Assembly (NCBI RefSeq): GCF_900155945.1
Contig: NZ_FTMN01000005.1
Span: 62,001-126,000 of the forward strand
Origin: Marinobacterium stanieri
GTDB taxonomy: Bacteria; Pseudomonadota; Gammaproteobacteria; Pseudomonadales; Balneatricaceae
DNA length: 64,000 bases
Direction: 5' to 3'
The number at the start of each line of letters is the position of its first letter. Positions within the stretch are counted from its first letter, which is position 1. Shown in pieces: positions 40,754-48,950 of the stretch. A program made the position numbers and the translations under genes. A model generated the notes under the pieces. The model did no database searches, was not told the origin of the DNA, and saw only the letters and a list, made by a program, of their open reading frames with translations.

Positions 40754-42550
40754 ATGCAGCCTAACGCAGTGAAAGCGCCTGTACCTGAACGTGACAAGGG
40801 ACGTCTTGAATCCGCCAGCGTATGGAAACTCTATCGGCGTTTGCTGACCTATGCCCGCCCGCTGTGGCTGGCGTTTCTGGTCAGTTTTATCGGTTTTGCC
40901 ATCTATGGCCTGGGTCAGGCGCTGTCGGCCAAATGGCTGGAAATGGTGGTGGATACCGTTCAGGCCAACGAATATGACAAGCGCTGGTTTCTGGCACTGG
41001 CGGTGCTGGGGATCTTCCTGTTGCGGGGCGTGGGAGCCTTTATCGGCAACTACTGCATCGCCTTTGTCGGACGTGAAGTGATTCACACCCTGCGTACCGA
41101 AGTGTTCGAGCGCCTGCTCAAACTGCCGTCGCACTACTATGCCCGCAATTCCAGTGGTGAGCTGCTGGCCAAACTGACCTACAACGTGGAGCAGGTTACC
41201 GGCGCGGTTACCAATGCGCTCAAGACACTGTTTCGCGAAGGTTTGACGGTCGTTGGCCTGCTCGGGTACATGCTGTTCCTGAATTGGAAGCTGACGCTGA
41301 TTTTCATTGCGGCCGGGCCACTGATTGCACTGGTGGTGTCCGTTGCTGCCAAGCGTATGCGTCGCCTGAGTCGGCGTATCCAGCAGTCGGTAGGCGATAT
41401 TACCGAATCGGCCTCGGAGTCGATCAAGGGCTATCAGGTGGTACGGATCTTCGGCGGCGAAGAGGCGGAGAAAGACCGTTTTCAGCAGGCCAGTCTGAAG
41501 AACAAGCGCCAGTTCATGAAACTGGTAGTAACCCAGTCACTGAACACGCCGATTATCCAGTTCCTGGTGGCATTGGCGTTGTCGGCACTGCTGTTTCTGG
41601 CCATGCACCCGGACGTGATGGGTACACTGACCACCGGTGGTTTTGTCGCCTTTCTTACTGCAGCAGGCATGATCACCAAGCCGCTGCGCCAGTTGACCAA
41701 TGTGATCTCGATTGTACAGAAAGGGGTCGCGGCGGCCGAAAGCCTGTTTGAAGTGCTGGACGAGCCGGCAGAACAGGACCAGGGCTCCCGTGACGTGGAA
41801 ACGATCGGGGATATCGAATTCCGCCACCTCAGTTTCAGCTACCCGGGGACCGAGCGGGCCGCCTTGAACGACCTGTCTTTGCTGTTACCCCAGGGGAAAA
41901 CCGTGGCGCTGGTGGGGCGTTCCGGCAGTGGCAAGTCCACACTGGCCAGCCTGTTGCCACGCTTCAATGATGGCTGGAGTGGTGAGCTGTTGTTGAACGG
42001 CCTGCCGCTGCAGGACTTCAAGCTCGATGGTCTCAGGGATCAGATTGCACTGGTGAACCAGAACGTGGTGTTGTTCAACGGTACCATTGCCGAGAACATT
42101 GCCTACGGCAGCATGGCGGATGCCAGTGAAGAAGCCATTCTGGCGGCGGCCGAAGCAGCTCATGTCACCGAGTTCGTCAACAAGATGCCGGAAGGCATTC
42201 ATACGCTGGTGGGCGAAGACGGTGTCATGCTGTCGGGCGGTCAGCGTCAACGCATCGCCATTGCCCGTGCCATCCTCAAGGATGCACCTATCCTGATTCT
42301 GGATGAGGCCACTTCGGCACTGGATACCGAGTCCGAGCGCCACATTCAGGCAGCGCTGGAAGAGGTGATCAAGGGGCGCACCACGCTGGTGATCGCACAC
42401 CGCCTTTCCACCATCGAACGTGCCGATATCATTGTGGTGATGGAAGACGGCCAGATCGTCGAGCAGGGGTCGCACTCCGAACTGCTGGAGCAGCAGGGGG
42501 CTTACGCCCGTTTCCATATTTTGCAGACCGACGCGGACTCGGGAGCCTGA
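40754..42550 (+). CDS. msbA: Lipid A export ABC transporter MsbA
   Basis: Half-transporter that flips lipid A-core across the inner membrane using ATP. The 598 residues comprise a six-helix membrane domain (about 25-330) and a nucleotide-binding domain (about 355-590). Visible are Walker A VGRSGSGKST, the Q loop ALVNQNVVLFNGTI, ABC signature LSGGQRQR, Walker B ILILDEATSALD and the His switch IAHRLSTIERAD. Length fits MsbA (582-603). It lies between ugd and waaA (4 bp gap), and the position next to a core-LPS locus is conserved. Confidence 0.95.
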   Translation: MQPNAVKAPVPERDKGRLESASVWKLYRRLLTYARPLWLAFLVSFIGFAIYGLGQALSAKWLEMVVDTVQANEYDKRWFLALAVLGIFLLRGVGAFIGNYCIAFVGREVIHTLRTEVFERLLKLPSHYYARNSSGELLAKLTYNVEQVTGAVTNALKTLFREGLTVVGLLGYMLFLNWKLTLIFIAAGPLIALVVSVAAKRMRRLSRRIQQSVGDITESASESIKGYQVVRIFGGEEAEKDRFQQASLKNKRQFMKLVVTQSLNTPIIQFLVALALSALLFLAMHPDVMGTLTTGGFVAFLTAAGMITKPLRQLTNVISIVQKGVAAAESLFEVLDEPAEQDQGSRDVETIGDIEFRHLSFSYPGTERAALNDLSLLLPQGKTVALVGRSGSGKSTLASLLPRFNDGWSGELLLNGLPLQDFKLDGLRDQIALVNQNVVLFNGTIAENIAYGSMADASEEAILAAAEAAHVTEFVNKMPEGIHTLVGEDGVMLSGGQRQRIAIARAILKDAPILILDEATSALDTESERHIQAALEEVIKGRTTLVIAHRLSTIERADIIVVMEDGQIVEQGSHSELLEQQGAYARFHILQTDADSGA

Positions 42551-42554
42551 AGCC

Positions 42555-43817
42555 TTGGCTCGGCATCTCTATACCCTTCTGTTTTACCTGCTGACCCCGG
42601 TATTGCTGCTGCGCCTCTGGTGGCGTGGCCGCAAGGCGCCGGGGTATCGTCGCAACTGGTTACAGCGTCTAGGCCTGGGCGCCCCTATCGAACAGCCGGT
42701 GATCTGGGTGCATGCCGTTTCAGTGGGCGAAACTGTTGCGATCGCACCGCTGGTGCGACGCTTGCTGGAACGCTACCCCGACCACCGCATTCTGCTGACC
42801 AATATGACTCCGACGGGGGCCGAACAGGTGCGCAAGTTGTTTGGCGATGCTGTCGAACAACGTTTCTGTCCCTGGGATCTGCCACTGGCGTTGACCGCTT
42901 TCCTGCGCCGGATCCGCCCTGAACTCTGTATTGTGGTGGAAACCGAACTCTGGCCCAATCTGGTTAACCAGTGTGCCCGTGCCGGAGTGCCGGTCGTGCT
43001 GGCCAACGCCCGCCTGTCGGCCCGTTCGGCGCGGGGCTATGAGAAGTTTTCCGCCCTGACCCGTCCCATGTTGCAGCAGCTCAGTCTGATAGCGGCGCAG
43101 GGGCAGACCGATGCCGACCGCTTCATCGCGCTGGGCATGCCGCCCGAGCGGGTGGATGTCACTGGCAGTATCAAGTTTGATCTGCAGCCGGACCCAACGC
43201 AGGTGTCTGCAGGGCAGGCGTTACGGGCACAATTGGGCCCTAAGCGGCCGGTGTTGATCGGGGCCAGCACCCATGCCGGCGAAGACGAAATCCTGTTGCA
43301 GGCCTGGCAGCAGTTGCAACAGGCCCAGCCGGACCTGGCACTGATACTGGTGCCGCGCCACCCCGAGCGTTTTGATCAGGTAGCCGAACTTTGTAGCCGC
43401 TTCAGTGAGTCTGTTGTAAGGCGCAGTGCAGACCAGGTGCCTGATGCCAAAACGCAGATCCTGCTGGGCGATACCATGGGCGAGTTGATGCTGTTCTATG
43501 CTGCGGCTGACCTGGCCGTAGTGGGAGGCAGTTTCAGTGGCACCGGGGGGCACAATCCGCTTGAGCCGGCGGCGCTCGGGTTGCCGGTGGTGATGGGACC
43601 GGACTGCTTCAACTTTCAGGCGATCACCGATGCCCTGATTGAAGCCGGTGGTCTGACGCGCGTGGAGAGTGACGCAGAGCTGGCGCCCTGTCTTGAACGT
43701 CTGCTGGCGGATAGGGCACTGCGCCAACAGCAGGGTGCGCAGGCGGAAGCCTTTGTTGCGGCCAATCGTGGCGCGCTGGAGCGGCTTGAAACCGCTGTCG
43801 CACGCCTCTTGTCCTGA
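42555..43817 (+). CDS. waaA: Kdo (3-deoxy-D-manno-octulosonate) transferase WaaA
   Basis: Membrane-associated GT30 enzyme that puts Kdo on lipid IVA, founding the LPS inner core. The 420 residues have N-terminal LYTLLFYLLTPVLLLRLWWRGRKAPGYRRNW, very like E. coli WaaA. The GEtvAaapL-type VHAVSVGETVAIAPLVRRL, catalytic Glu region VVETELWPNL, and donor-site GGSFSGTGGHNPLEPAALGLPVVMGP follow. The start is TTG 42555, four bases after the msbA stop; no other good start was seen. It is convergent with cyaY. Confidence 0.95.
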   Translation: MARHLYTLLFYLLTPVLLLRLWWRGRKAPGYRRNWLQRLGLGAPIEQPVIWVHAVSVGETVAIAPLVRRLLERYPDHRILLTNMTPTGAEQVRKLFGDAVEQRFCPWDLPLALTAFLRRIRPELCIVVETELWPNLVNQCARAGVPVVLANARLSARSARGYEKFSALTRPMLQQLSLIAAQGQTDADRFIALGMPPERVDVTGSIKFDLQPDPTQVSAGQALRAQLGPKRPVLIGASTHAGEDEILLQAWQQLQQAQPDLALILVPRHPERFDQVAELCSRFSESVVRRSADQVPDAKTQILLGDTMGELMLFYAAADLAVVGGSFSGTGGHNPLEPAALGLPVVMGPDCFNFQAITDALIEAGGLTRVESDAELAPCLERLLADRALRQQQGAQAEAFVAANRGALERLETAVARLLS

Positions 43818-43846
43818 TTTCCTGTCCGGATCTCCTCAGCGGGTGC

Positions 43847-44179
43847 TTACTGGGCCAGGGGGCTGAAATCCAGTGTTTCGCCCGCCTGGTCAGCGAACGC
43901 AGCGGTCAGTACCTCACTCAGGCTGGCACCGTCGGAGTCACGCAGCCACTGGCTTTGATCAGTGTTGTAGTCAAAGTGGAAGCCGCCGTTACGGGTCGCG
44001 ACCCACAGCTGCTTCACCGGTGGCTGACGGGTGAAAATGATCTGGCTGCCATTCTCGCAGGTCACTGTCATCATGCCGCCCTGGCCTTCGTAATCGAGAT
44101 CGCCTTCGGCGTCGTCCAGCACCTCTTCGATCTGCTCCAGGGTTTCGTCTACCTGAGTCATGAACTCGGATTCGGTCAT
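43847..44179 (-). CDS. cyaY: Frataxin-like iron donor CyaY
   Basis: Small cytoplasmic iron-binding protein that modulates iron-sulfur cluster assembly. The 110 residues have the acidic first helix MTESEFMTQVDETLEQIEEVLDD typical of frataxins, then DYEGQGGMMTVTCENGSQIIFTRQPPVKQLWVATRNGGFHFDY, the sheet with conserved Trp and Asn. I place the start at ATG 44179, with GGAG ten bases before; the longer open frame upstream has no family match. It is divergent from lptM-lysA, the usual neighbourhood for cyaY. Confidence 0.95.
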   Translation of the reverse strand: MTESEFMTQVDETLEQIEEVLDDAEGDLDYEGQGGMMTVTCENGSQIIFTRQPPVKQLWVATRNGGFHFDYNTDQSQWLRDSDGASLSEVLTAAFADQAGETLDFSPLAQ

Positions 44180-44323
44180 TTCGGCATTTCTCCGCAGGTT
44201 GAATTTCAGTCGATGAGTATAACTCAGCCGCGGGCGGTACTCAGCCCTTCTGGCTACGGGTATAATCGGGTCATTCATTGCCCGGCACAGGTCCGGGCCT
44301 AACCAGACATGAAGGGATTGATG

Positions 44324-44440
44324 ATGCTGAAACGCTGTTGGCCGCTGCTCCTGATGGGAGCACTGATCATCTCGGGTTGTGGCCAGAAAGGCCCGCTGTA
44401 TCTGCCCGACGAATCGGCCCAGCAACATCAATCGGAGTGA
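44324..44440 (+). CDS. lptM: Small lipoprotein LptM (YifL family)
   Basis: 38-residue lipoprotein. A basic start MLKRCW is followed by a hydrophobic signal and the lipobox ISGC (Cys19), then the family signature GCGQKGPLYLP and a polar tail (DESAQQHQSE). In E. coli, LptM helps mature the LptD translocon by assisting disulfide formation. I chose the ATG at 44324, with AAGGGA upstream; ATGs at 44309 and 44321 are alternatives. Seven bases separate its stop from lysA, and the cyaY/lptM/lysA order is conserved. Confidence 0.85.
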   Translation: MLKRCWPLLLMGALIISGCGQKGPLYLPDESAQQHQSE

Positions 44441-44447
44441 GATTTTG

Positions 44448-45704
44448 ATGGACAATTTTGAGTACCACAACGGCCGTCTGCACGCCGAAGAAGTGCTGTT
44501 GAGCCGTGTTGCCGACGAGTTTGGCACCCCCACGTACGTGTATTCCCGCGATGCCCTTGAGCGCGCTTACCTGGATTATGCCCAGGCACTGGAAGGACGA
44601 GATGCGCTGGTGTGCTATGCCGTCAAGGCGAATTCCAACCTGGCCGTGCTGAACGTGCTGGCCCGCCTGGGCGCCGGTTTCGATATCGTGTCGGCAGGTG
44701 AGCTGGAACGTGTACTGCGTGCCGGTGGCGATCCGGCCAAGGTGGTGTTCTCGGGTGTGGGCAAACAGCCTGCCGAGATCCGTCGCGCGCTGGATGTGGG
44801 TATCTTCTGTTTCAACATCGAATCCGATGCCGAGCTGGACCGCGTCAATACCGTGGCGGCCGAGATGGGCGTCAAGGCGCCGGTGTCCTTCCGTGTGAAT
44901 CCGGATGTGGACGCGGGCACCCATCCCTATATTTCGACCGGCCTGAAAGAGAACAAGTTCGGCATCGGCATCGATACCGCTGCTGAGGTCTATCGTCGTG
45001 CTGCGGCCATGGACAACGTCGAGGTTGTGGGTATGGACTGCCATATCGGCAGTCAGCTCACCGAGATCAGCCCCTTCCTGGATGCGCTGGATCGCCTGCT
45101 GCAGCTGCTGGATACATTGGCTGACGAAGGTATCCAGATCCATCATCTGGATCTGGGTGGTGGTTTGGGCGTGTGCTACACCGACGAGCAGCCGCCGGCC
45201 CCGCAGGAATACATTGCTGCAGTACTGGAAAAGCTGGGTGAGCGTGAACTCAAGCTGATCTTTGAACCGGGCCGCTCCATTGCTGCCAACGCCGGTGTGA
45301 TGCTGACCCGTGTCGAATTCCTCAAGCAGAATGGTGACAAGAACTTTGCCATCATCGACGGTGCCATGAACGACCTGATTCGTCCGTCCCTGTACAGCGC
45401 CTACCAGGAGATCATTCCGGTGGAGCTGCGGGAAGAGGGTGAAACCAAGGCATGGGACCTGGTGGGCCCGGTCTGTGAGACCGGTGACTTCCTGGGCAAG
45501 GATCGTCAGCTCAACCTGCAGCCGGGCGACCTGCTGGCTGTGTGCTCTGCCGGTGCCTATGGCTTCGTCATGGCGTCCAACTACAACACCCGTCCGCGTC
45601 CGGCCGAGGTAATGGTGGATGACAACCAGGCGTATCTGGTACGTGAGCGTGAAACCCTGAATGACCTGATGCGTGGCGAACAGCTGCTGCCGGAACAGGG
45701 CTGA
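44448..45704 (+). CDS. lysA: Diaminopimelate decarboxylase LysA
   Basis: PLP enzyme making lysine from meso-diaminopimelate. The 418 residues have a TIM-barrel with the PLP lysine in CYAVKANSN, HIGSQLTEISPF, LDLGGGLGV, and the substrate-binding FEPGRSIAANAG. The C-terminal active-site Cys is in VGPVCETGDFLGKDR, and CSAGAYGFVMASNYN follows. The start ATG 44448 follows lptM by 7 bases; the longer open frame overlaps lptM. dapF follows after 15 bp, giving the lptM-lysA-dapF order of Pseudomonas. Confidence 0.97.
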   Translation: MDNFEYHNGRLHAEEVLLSRVADEFGTPTYVYSRDALERAYLDYAQALEGRDALVCYAVKANSNLAVLNVLARLGAGFDIVSAGELERVLRAGGDPAKVVFSGVGKQPAEIRRALDVGIFCFNIESDAELDRVNTVAAEMGVKAPVSFRVNPDVDAGTHPYISTGLKENKFGIGIDTAAEVYRRAAAMDNVEVVGMDCHIGSQLTEISPFLDALDRLLQLLDTLADEGIQIHHLDLGGGLGVCYTDEQPPAPQEYIAAVLEKLGERELKLIFEPGRSIAANAGVMLTRVEFLKQNGDKNFAIIDGAMNDLIRPSLYSAYQEIIPVELREEGETKAWDLVGPVCETGDFLGKDRQLNLQPGDLLAVCSAGAYGFVMASNYNTRPRPAEVMVDDNQAYLVRERETLNDLMRGEQLLPEQG

Positions 45705-45719
45705 GCGGAGACACGGGGT

Positions 45720-46550
45720 ATGCAGGTACGTTTCACCAAAATGCACGGGCTGGGCAACGATTTCATGGTGATCGATGCCCTGTCACAGCGGGTCAAGCTG
45801 ACGCCGAAAATCGTGCGTAAGCTGTCCGATCGCAATCTGGGCATCGGTTTTGACCAGCTGTTACTGGTCGAACCGCCCAGCCGTCCGGATATGGACTTCC
45901 GTTACCGCATCTACAATGCCGATGGCTCAGAAGTGGAGCATTGCGGAAACGGTGCGCGCTGTTTCGGTCGCTTTGTCCGCGATCGTCGCCTCACCATGAA
46001 AGACGAAATTCGGGTGGAAACGGCCCGTGGCCAGGCGGTTATCTATCTGCTCAAGGACCGTCAGGTCGATGTGGATATGGGCTCGCCAGAGCTGGTGCCG
46101 GCGGAAATCCCGTTTCAGGCCGAGCAGCAGGCCGTCATCTACCCGATCGACGTGGATGGCCAAACGCTGGAGCTGAGTGCAGTCTCCATGGGTAACCCCC
46201 ACGGTGTGCTGGTGGTGGATGATGTGGACACTGCGCCCGTTGAAACTCTGGGGCCGGCGCTGGAATCTCACCCGCGCTTCCCGCAAAAGGCCAACATCGG
46301 TTTCATGCAGGTGGTGAGCCGCAACGAGATTCGTCTGCGGGTCTATGAACGCGGTGCCGGTGAAACCCTGGCCTGTGGCACGGGTGCCTGTGCGGCTGTG
46401 GTAGCAGGTCGACTGCGTGGCCTGCTGGATGAAGATGTGCTGGTGCACCTGCCGGGCGGCGAACTGCGCATTCGCTGGGCCGGAGAGGGGAAAGCCGTAC
46501 GGATGATCGGGCCGGCAACAACGGTATTTGAAGGACAGATCTATCTATGA
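45720..46550 (+). CDS. dapF: Diaminopimelate epimerase DapF
   Basis: Cofactor-free epimerase converting LL- to meso-diaminopimelate for lysine and peptidoglycan. The 276 residues are two mirrored domains. The catalytic cysteines are in [11 protein letters not shown] and [10 protein letters not shown]. The start [17 protein letters not shown] is the family signature. It follows lysA by 15 bp, and its stop overlaps the DUF484 start (ATGA). Confidence 0.97.
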   Translation: MQVRFTKMHGLGNDFMVIDALSQRVKLTPKIVRKLSDRNLGIGFDQLLLVEPPSRPDMDFRYRIYNADGSEVEHCGNGARCFGRFVRDRRLTMKDEIRVETARGQAVIYLLKDRQVDVDMGSPELVPAEIPFQAEQQAVIYPIDVDGQTLELSAVSMGNPHGVLVVDDVDTAPVETLGPALESHPRFPQKANIGFMQVVSRNEIRLRVYERGAGETLACGTGACAAVVAGRLRGLLDEDVLVHLPGGELRIRWAGEGKAVRMIGPATTVFEGQIYL

Positions 46551-47245
46551 ATGACGCGAGCGAAGTACTGGAACAACCCGCCCTGAGTGCCGACCAGGTA
46601 GCCGAATACCTGGCGCAGAACCCGGATTTTTTCACCGAGCACACCTGGCTGTTGGAAAAGCTGTATGTCCCGCATCAGCGTGGCACTACGGTGTCGCTGG
46701 TGGAGCGCCAGACTTCGCTGTTGCGCGAGCGCAATCAGCAGTTGCATGGCCATATGGCCGAACTCATTGATGCCGCCAAGTACAACGACGTACAGTTCGA
46801 CAAGACCAAGCGCATGGTCCTGGCCCTGCTGGAAGCGGCGACGCTGGATGATGTGGCTGTCGCCATTGAAGAGAGCCTCTGCCGCGACTTCTACGGTGAT
46901 GAAACCGAGCTGCTGCTGTTTAGCGAAAAAGCTCTCAAGAGCAACGGTATTCGTACCCTGGCCCGTGCTGAAGACTCGCTGGTGCAGCCGCTGATCGAAA
47001 CCAACCTGCCCAGCTGTGGCCAGTTGTCCGAAGCGATGAATCGCTTCCTGTTCCAGGACCGCAGCGTCAAGGTGCAATCCGCTGCCGTGGTGCCGCTGGT
47101 CAAGGGTGAAACCCTGGGCCTGCTGGCGATCGGCAGTCACGATGCCAACTACTTCCAGAGCAGCCAGGGCACCCTGTTCCTGAGTTATGTCGGTGAAGTA
47201 CTCAGCCGCGTGCTGTTCCGGATCCTGCGGGAGCAGGAGGCCTGA
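46547..47245 (+). CDS. DUF484 family protein
   Basis: 232-residue cytoplasmic protein of the DUF484 family found between dapF and xerC in many gammaproteobacteria. The N-terminal part ([44 protein letters not shown]) leads into a coiled-coil linker. A GAF-like C-terminal half follows, ending [23 protein letters not shown]. It overlaps dapF by 4 bp, and xerC starts 1 bp after its stop. The biochemical role is unknown. Confidence 0.92.
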   Translation: MNDASEVLEQPALSADQVAEYLAQNPDFFTEHTWLLEKLYVPHQRGTTVSLVERQTSLLRERNQQLHGHMAELIDAAKYNDVQFDKTKRMVLALLEAATLDDVAVAIEESLCRDFYGDETELLLFSEKALKSNGIRTLARAEDSLVQPLIETNLPSCGQLSEAMNRFLFQDRSVKVQSAAVVPLVKGETLGLLAIGSHDANYFQSSQGTLFLSYVGEVLSRVLFRILREQEA

Positions 47246-47246
47246 G

Positions 47247-48158
47247 ATGAAACAGCCGGCCGTGAGTGACTGGCCGACCCATTTCCTGCATTACCTGCGG
47301 GTGGAGCGTCAGCTGTCCCCGCATACCCTCAGCAATTACCGCCGCGACCTTGAGCGTCTGCAGCAGCTCCTGAGCGACCATCAGCTGGCCAATTGGCAAA
47401 CGCTGGATGAAGCCGCCCTGCGTTACGCCATTGGCCAACTGCATGCCGAAGGCCTGTCCGGACGCAGTCTGCAGCGCCTGCTGTCCGCCTGCCGCGCCTT
47501 TTACCGTTTTCTTTCCCGTGAAGGTTGGTGCACACGTAATCCTGCATTGTCGGTACAGGCACCCAAAGCCCCACGACGCCTGCCACAAACCCTGGATACC
47601 GAACAGGTGGGTGCGCTGCTGGATGTAAAAGGTGACGAACCCCTGGATATTCGTGATCGTGCCATGATGGAGCTGATCTACTCGTCGGGGTTGCGCGTAT
47701 CTGAGCTGGTTGGCATTGAGCTGCGCGACCTGGATCTGGCGGAGGGCGAAATCACCGTGCTGGGCAAGGGCCGCAAAACTCGACGCCTGCCGGTGGGGCG
47801 TCTGGCGGTTGAGGCAGTCCGTGCCTGGCTGCCGGAGCGCAACAAGCTGGCTGCGCCCGATGAAACAACCCTGTTTGTGGGTCAGCGCGGCCGACGTCTC
47901 ACCACGCGAGCGGTGGAGCAGCGATTACAGCAGCGGGGCGCCGAACAGGGCACTCAGGGACGGGTATATCCACACCGTTTACGCCACAGTTTTGCCAGTC
48001 ATATGCTGGAATCCAGCGGTGACCTGCGCGCGGTGCAGGAGCTGCTGGGGCACGCCAACATCAGTACCACTCAAATCTATACCCATCTGGATTTTCAGCA
48101 CCTGATGGAGGTATATGAACAGGCTCACCCACGTGCGAGGCACAAACGCGATGATTAA
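47247..48158 (+). CDS. xerC: Tyrosine recombinase XerC
   Basis: Site-specific recombinase that, with XerD, resolves chromosome dimers at dif. The 303 residues comprise an N-terminal SAM-like core-binding domain (LRVERQLSPHTLSNYRRDLERL) and a C-terminal catalytic domain. The Arg is in SSGLRVSELVGIELRDLDL, the Lys in LGKGRKTRRLP, HxLR in PHRLRHSFASHMLESSGDLRAVQELLGH, and the nucleophile Tyr in STTQIYTHLDF. GCAGGAGG precedes ATG 47247. The stop lies inside the yigB start region (8 bp overlap). Confidence 0.96.
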   Translation: MKQPAVSDWPTHFLHYLRVERQLSPHTLSNYRRDLERLQQLLSDHQLANWQTLDEAALRYAIGQLHAEGLSGRSLQRLLSACRAFYRFLSREGWCTRNPALSVQAPKAPRRLPQTLDTEQVGALLDVKGDEPLDIRDRAMMELIYSSGLRVSELVGIELRDLDLAEGEITVLGKGRKTRRLPVGRLAVEAVRAWLPERNKLAAPDETTLFVGQRGRRLTTRAVEQRLQQRGAEQGTQGRVYPHRLRHSFASHMLESSGDLRAVQELLGHANISTTQIYTHLDFQHLMEVYEQAHPRARHKRDD

Positions 48159-48885
48159 ATGCGTCACTTTCGATCTGGATGACACCCTTTGGGCGGTGGA
48201 TCCGGTGATCCGCCAGGCCAACCAGAGCCTGTGGCAGTGGCTGGAGATGAATGCTCCCCTGTTTACAGCCATGCATGAAGTCAGTGACATGGCCGAAGGG
48301 TCAGAATTGCGCCGCTCACTGTTGGAGAAGCACCCCGAAATTGCGCATAGTCTCAGCCTGATACGCATCAAGCTGCTGGAGCGTGGCTGCGTCGCGGCCG
48401 GTTACAGCGAAGCCGAGGCGATCAACCTGGCCGAACGCGCTTTTGAGGTGTTCATGCAGGGGCGCCATCAGGTCGAACTGTTCGAGCATGCGCAGGCAGC
48501 GCTGGAGCAGCTGCGCCAGCAGGGTTATCTGATCGGTGCGCTCAGTAATGGCAATGCAGATGTCAGCCAGACACTGGTTGGGCACCTGTTTGATTTCCAG
48601 TACAACGCGGATACCGTGGGCTCGGCCAAACCTGAGCCGGAGATGTTTCAGCAGGCACTGCACCATACCGGACTGCGACCGGAACAGGTGGTGCATGTGG
48701 GCGATCACCCGATCAATGATGTGCAGGCTGCCCGTCAGCTGGGCATCTGGACCGTCTGGGTGAACCTGCCCGGGCAGGAGTGGCCGCAGCCGGCAGTGGC
48801 CGATCATACAGTGCAATGCCTGTCGCAGTTGCCCGCGGCGGTAGAAGGCTTGAAAGGCAGGGCTGCGCAGCGCGCGACTCTGTAA
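48151..48885 (+). CDS. yigB: HAD-family phosphatase YigB
   Basis: HAD-IA hydrolase; E. coli YigB is an FMN phosphatase. The 244 residues contain motif I FDLDDTLWAVD, motif II ALSNGNAD, motif III Lys in SAKPEPEMF and motif IV HVGDHPINDVQAA. The start ATG 48151 overlaps xerC by 8 bp and has GAGG ten bases before. A longer frame from 48115 would overlap xerC further and is not family-like. It closes the dapF-DUF484-xerC-yigB operon. Confidence 0.92.
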   Translation: MIKCVTFDLDDTLWAVDPVIRQANQSLWQWLEMNAPLFTAMHEVSDMAEGSELRRSLLEKHPEIAHSLSLIRIKLLERGCVAAGYSEAEAINLAERAFEVFMQGRHQVELFEHAQAALEQLRQQGYLIGALSNGNADVSQTLVGHLFDFQYNADTVGSAKPEPEMFQQALHHTGLRPEQVVHVGDHPINDVQAARQLGIWTVWVNLPGQEWPQPAVADHTVQCLSQLPAAVEGLKGRAAQRATL

Positions 48886-48950
48886 AGAATCGGTCAACCT
48901 GATGGCGTAAGCGGCACCCTCCCGGAGACAGGAGGGGCCGTATGTCACAC

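Noticed and set aside
48917-48936. Terminator between yigB and the chemoreceptor gene
   Set aside because: A short CCCTCC/GGAGGG stem exists but no T-run follows on either strand, so it is not called as a feature.
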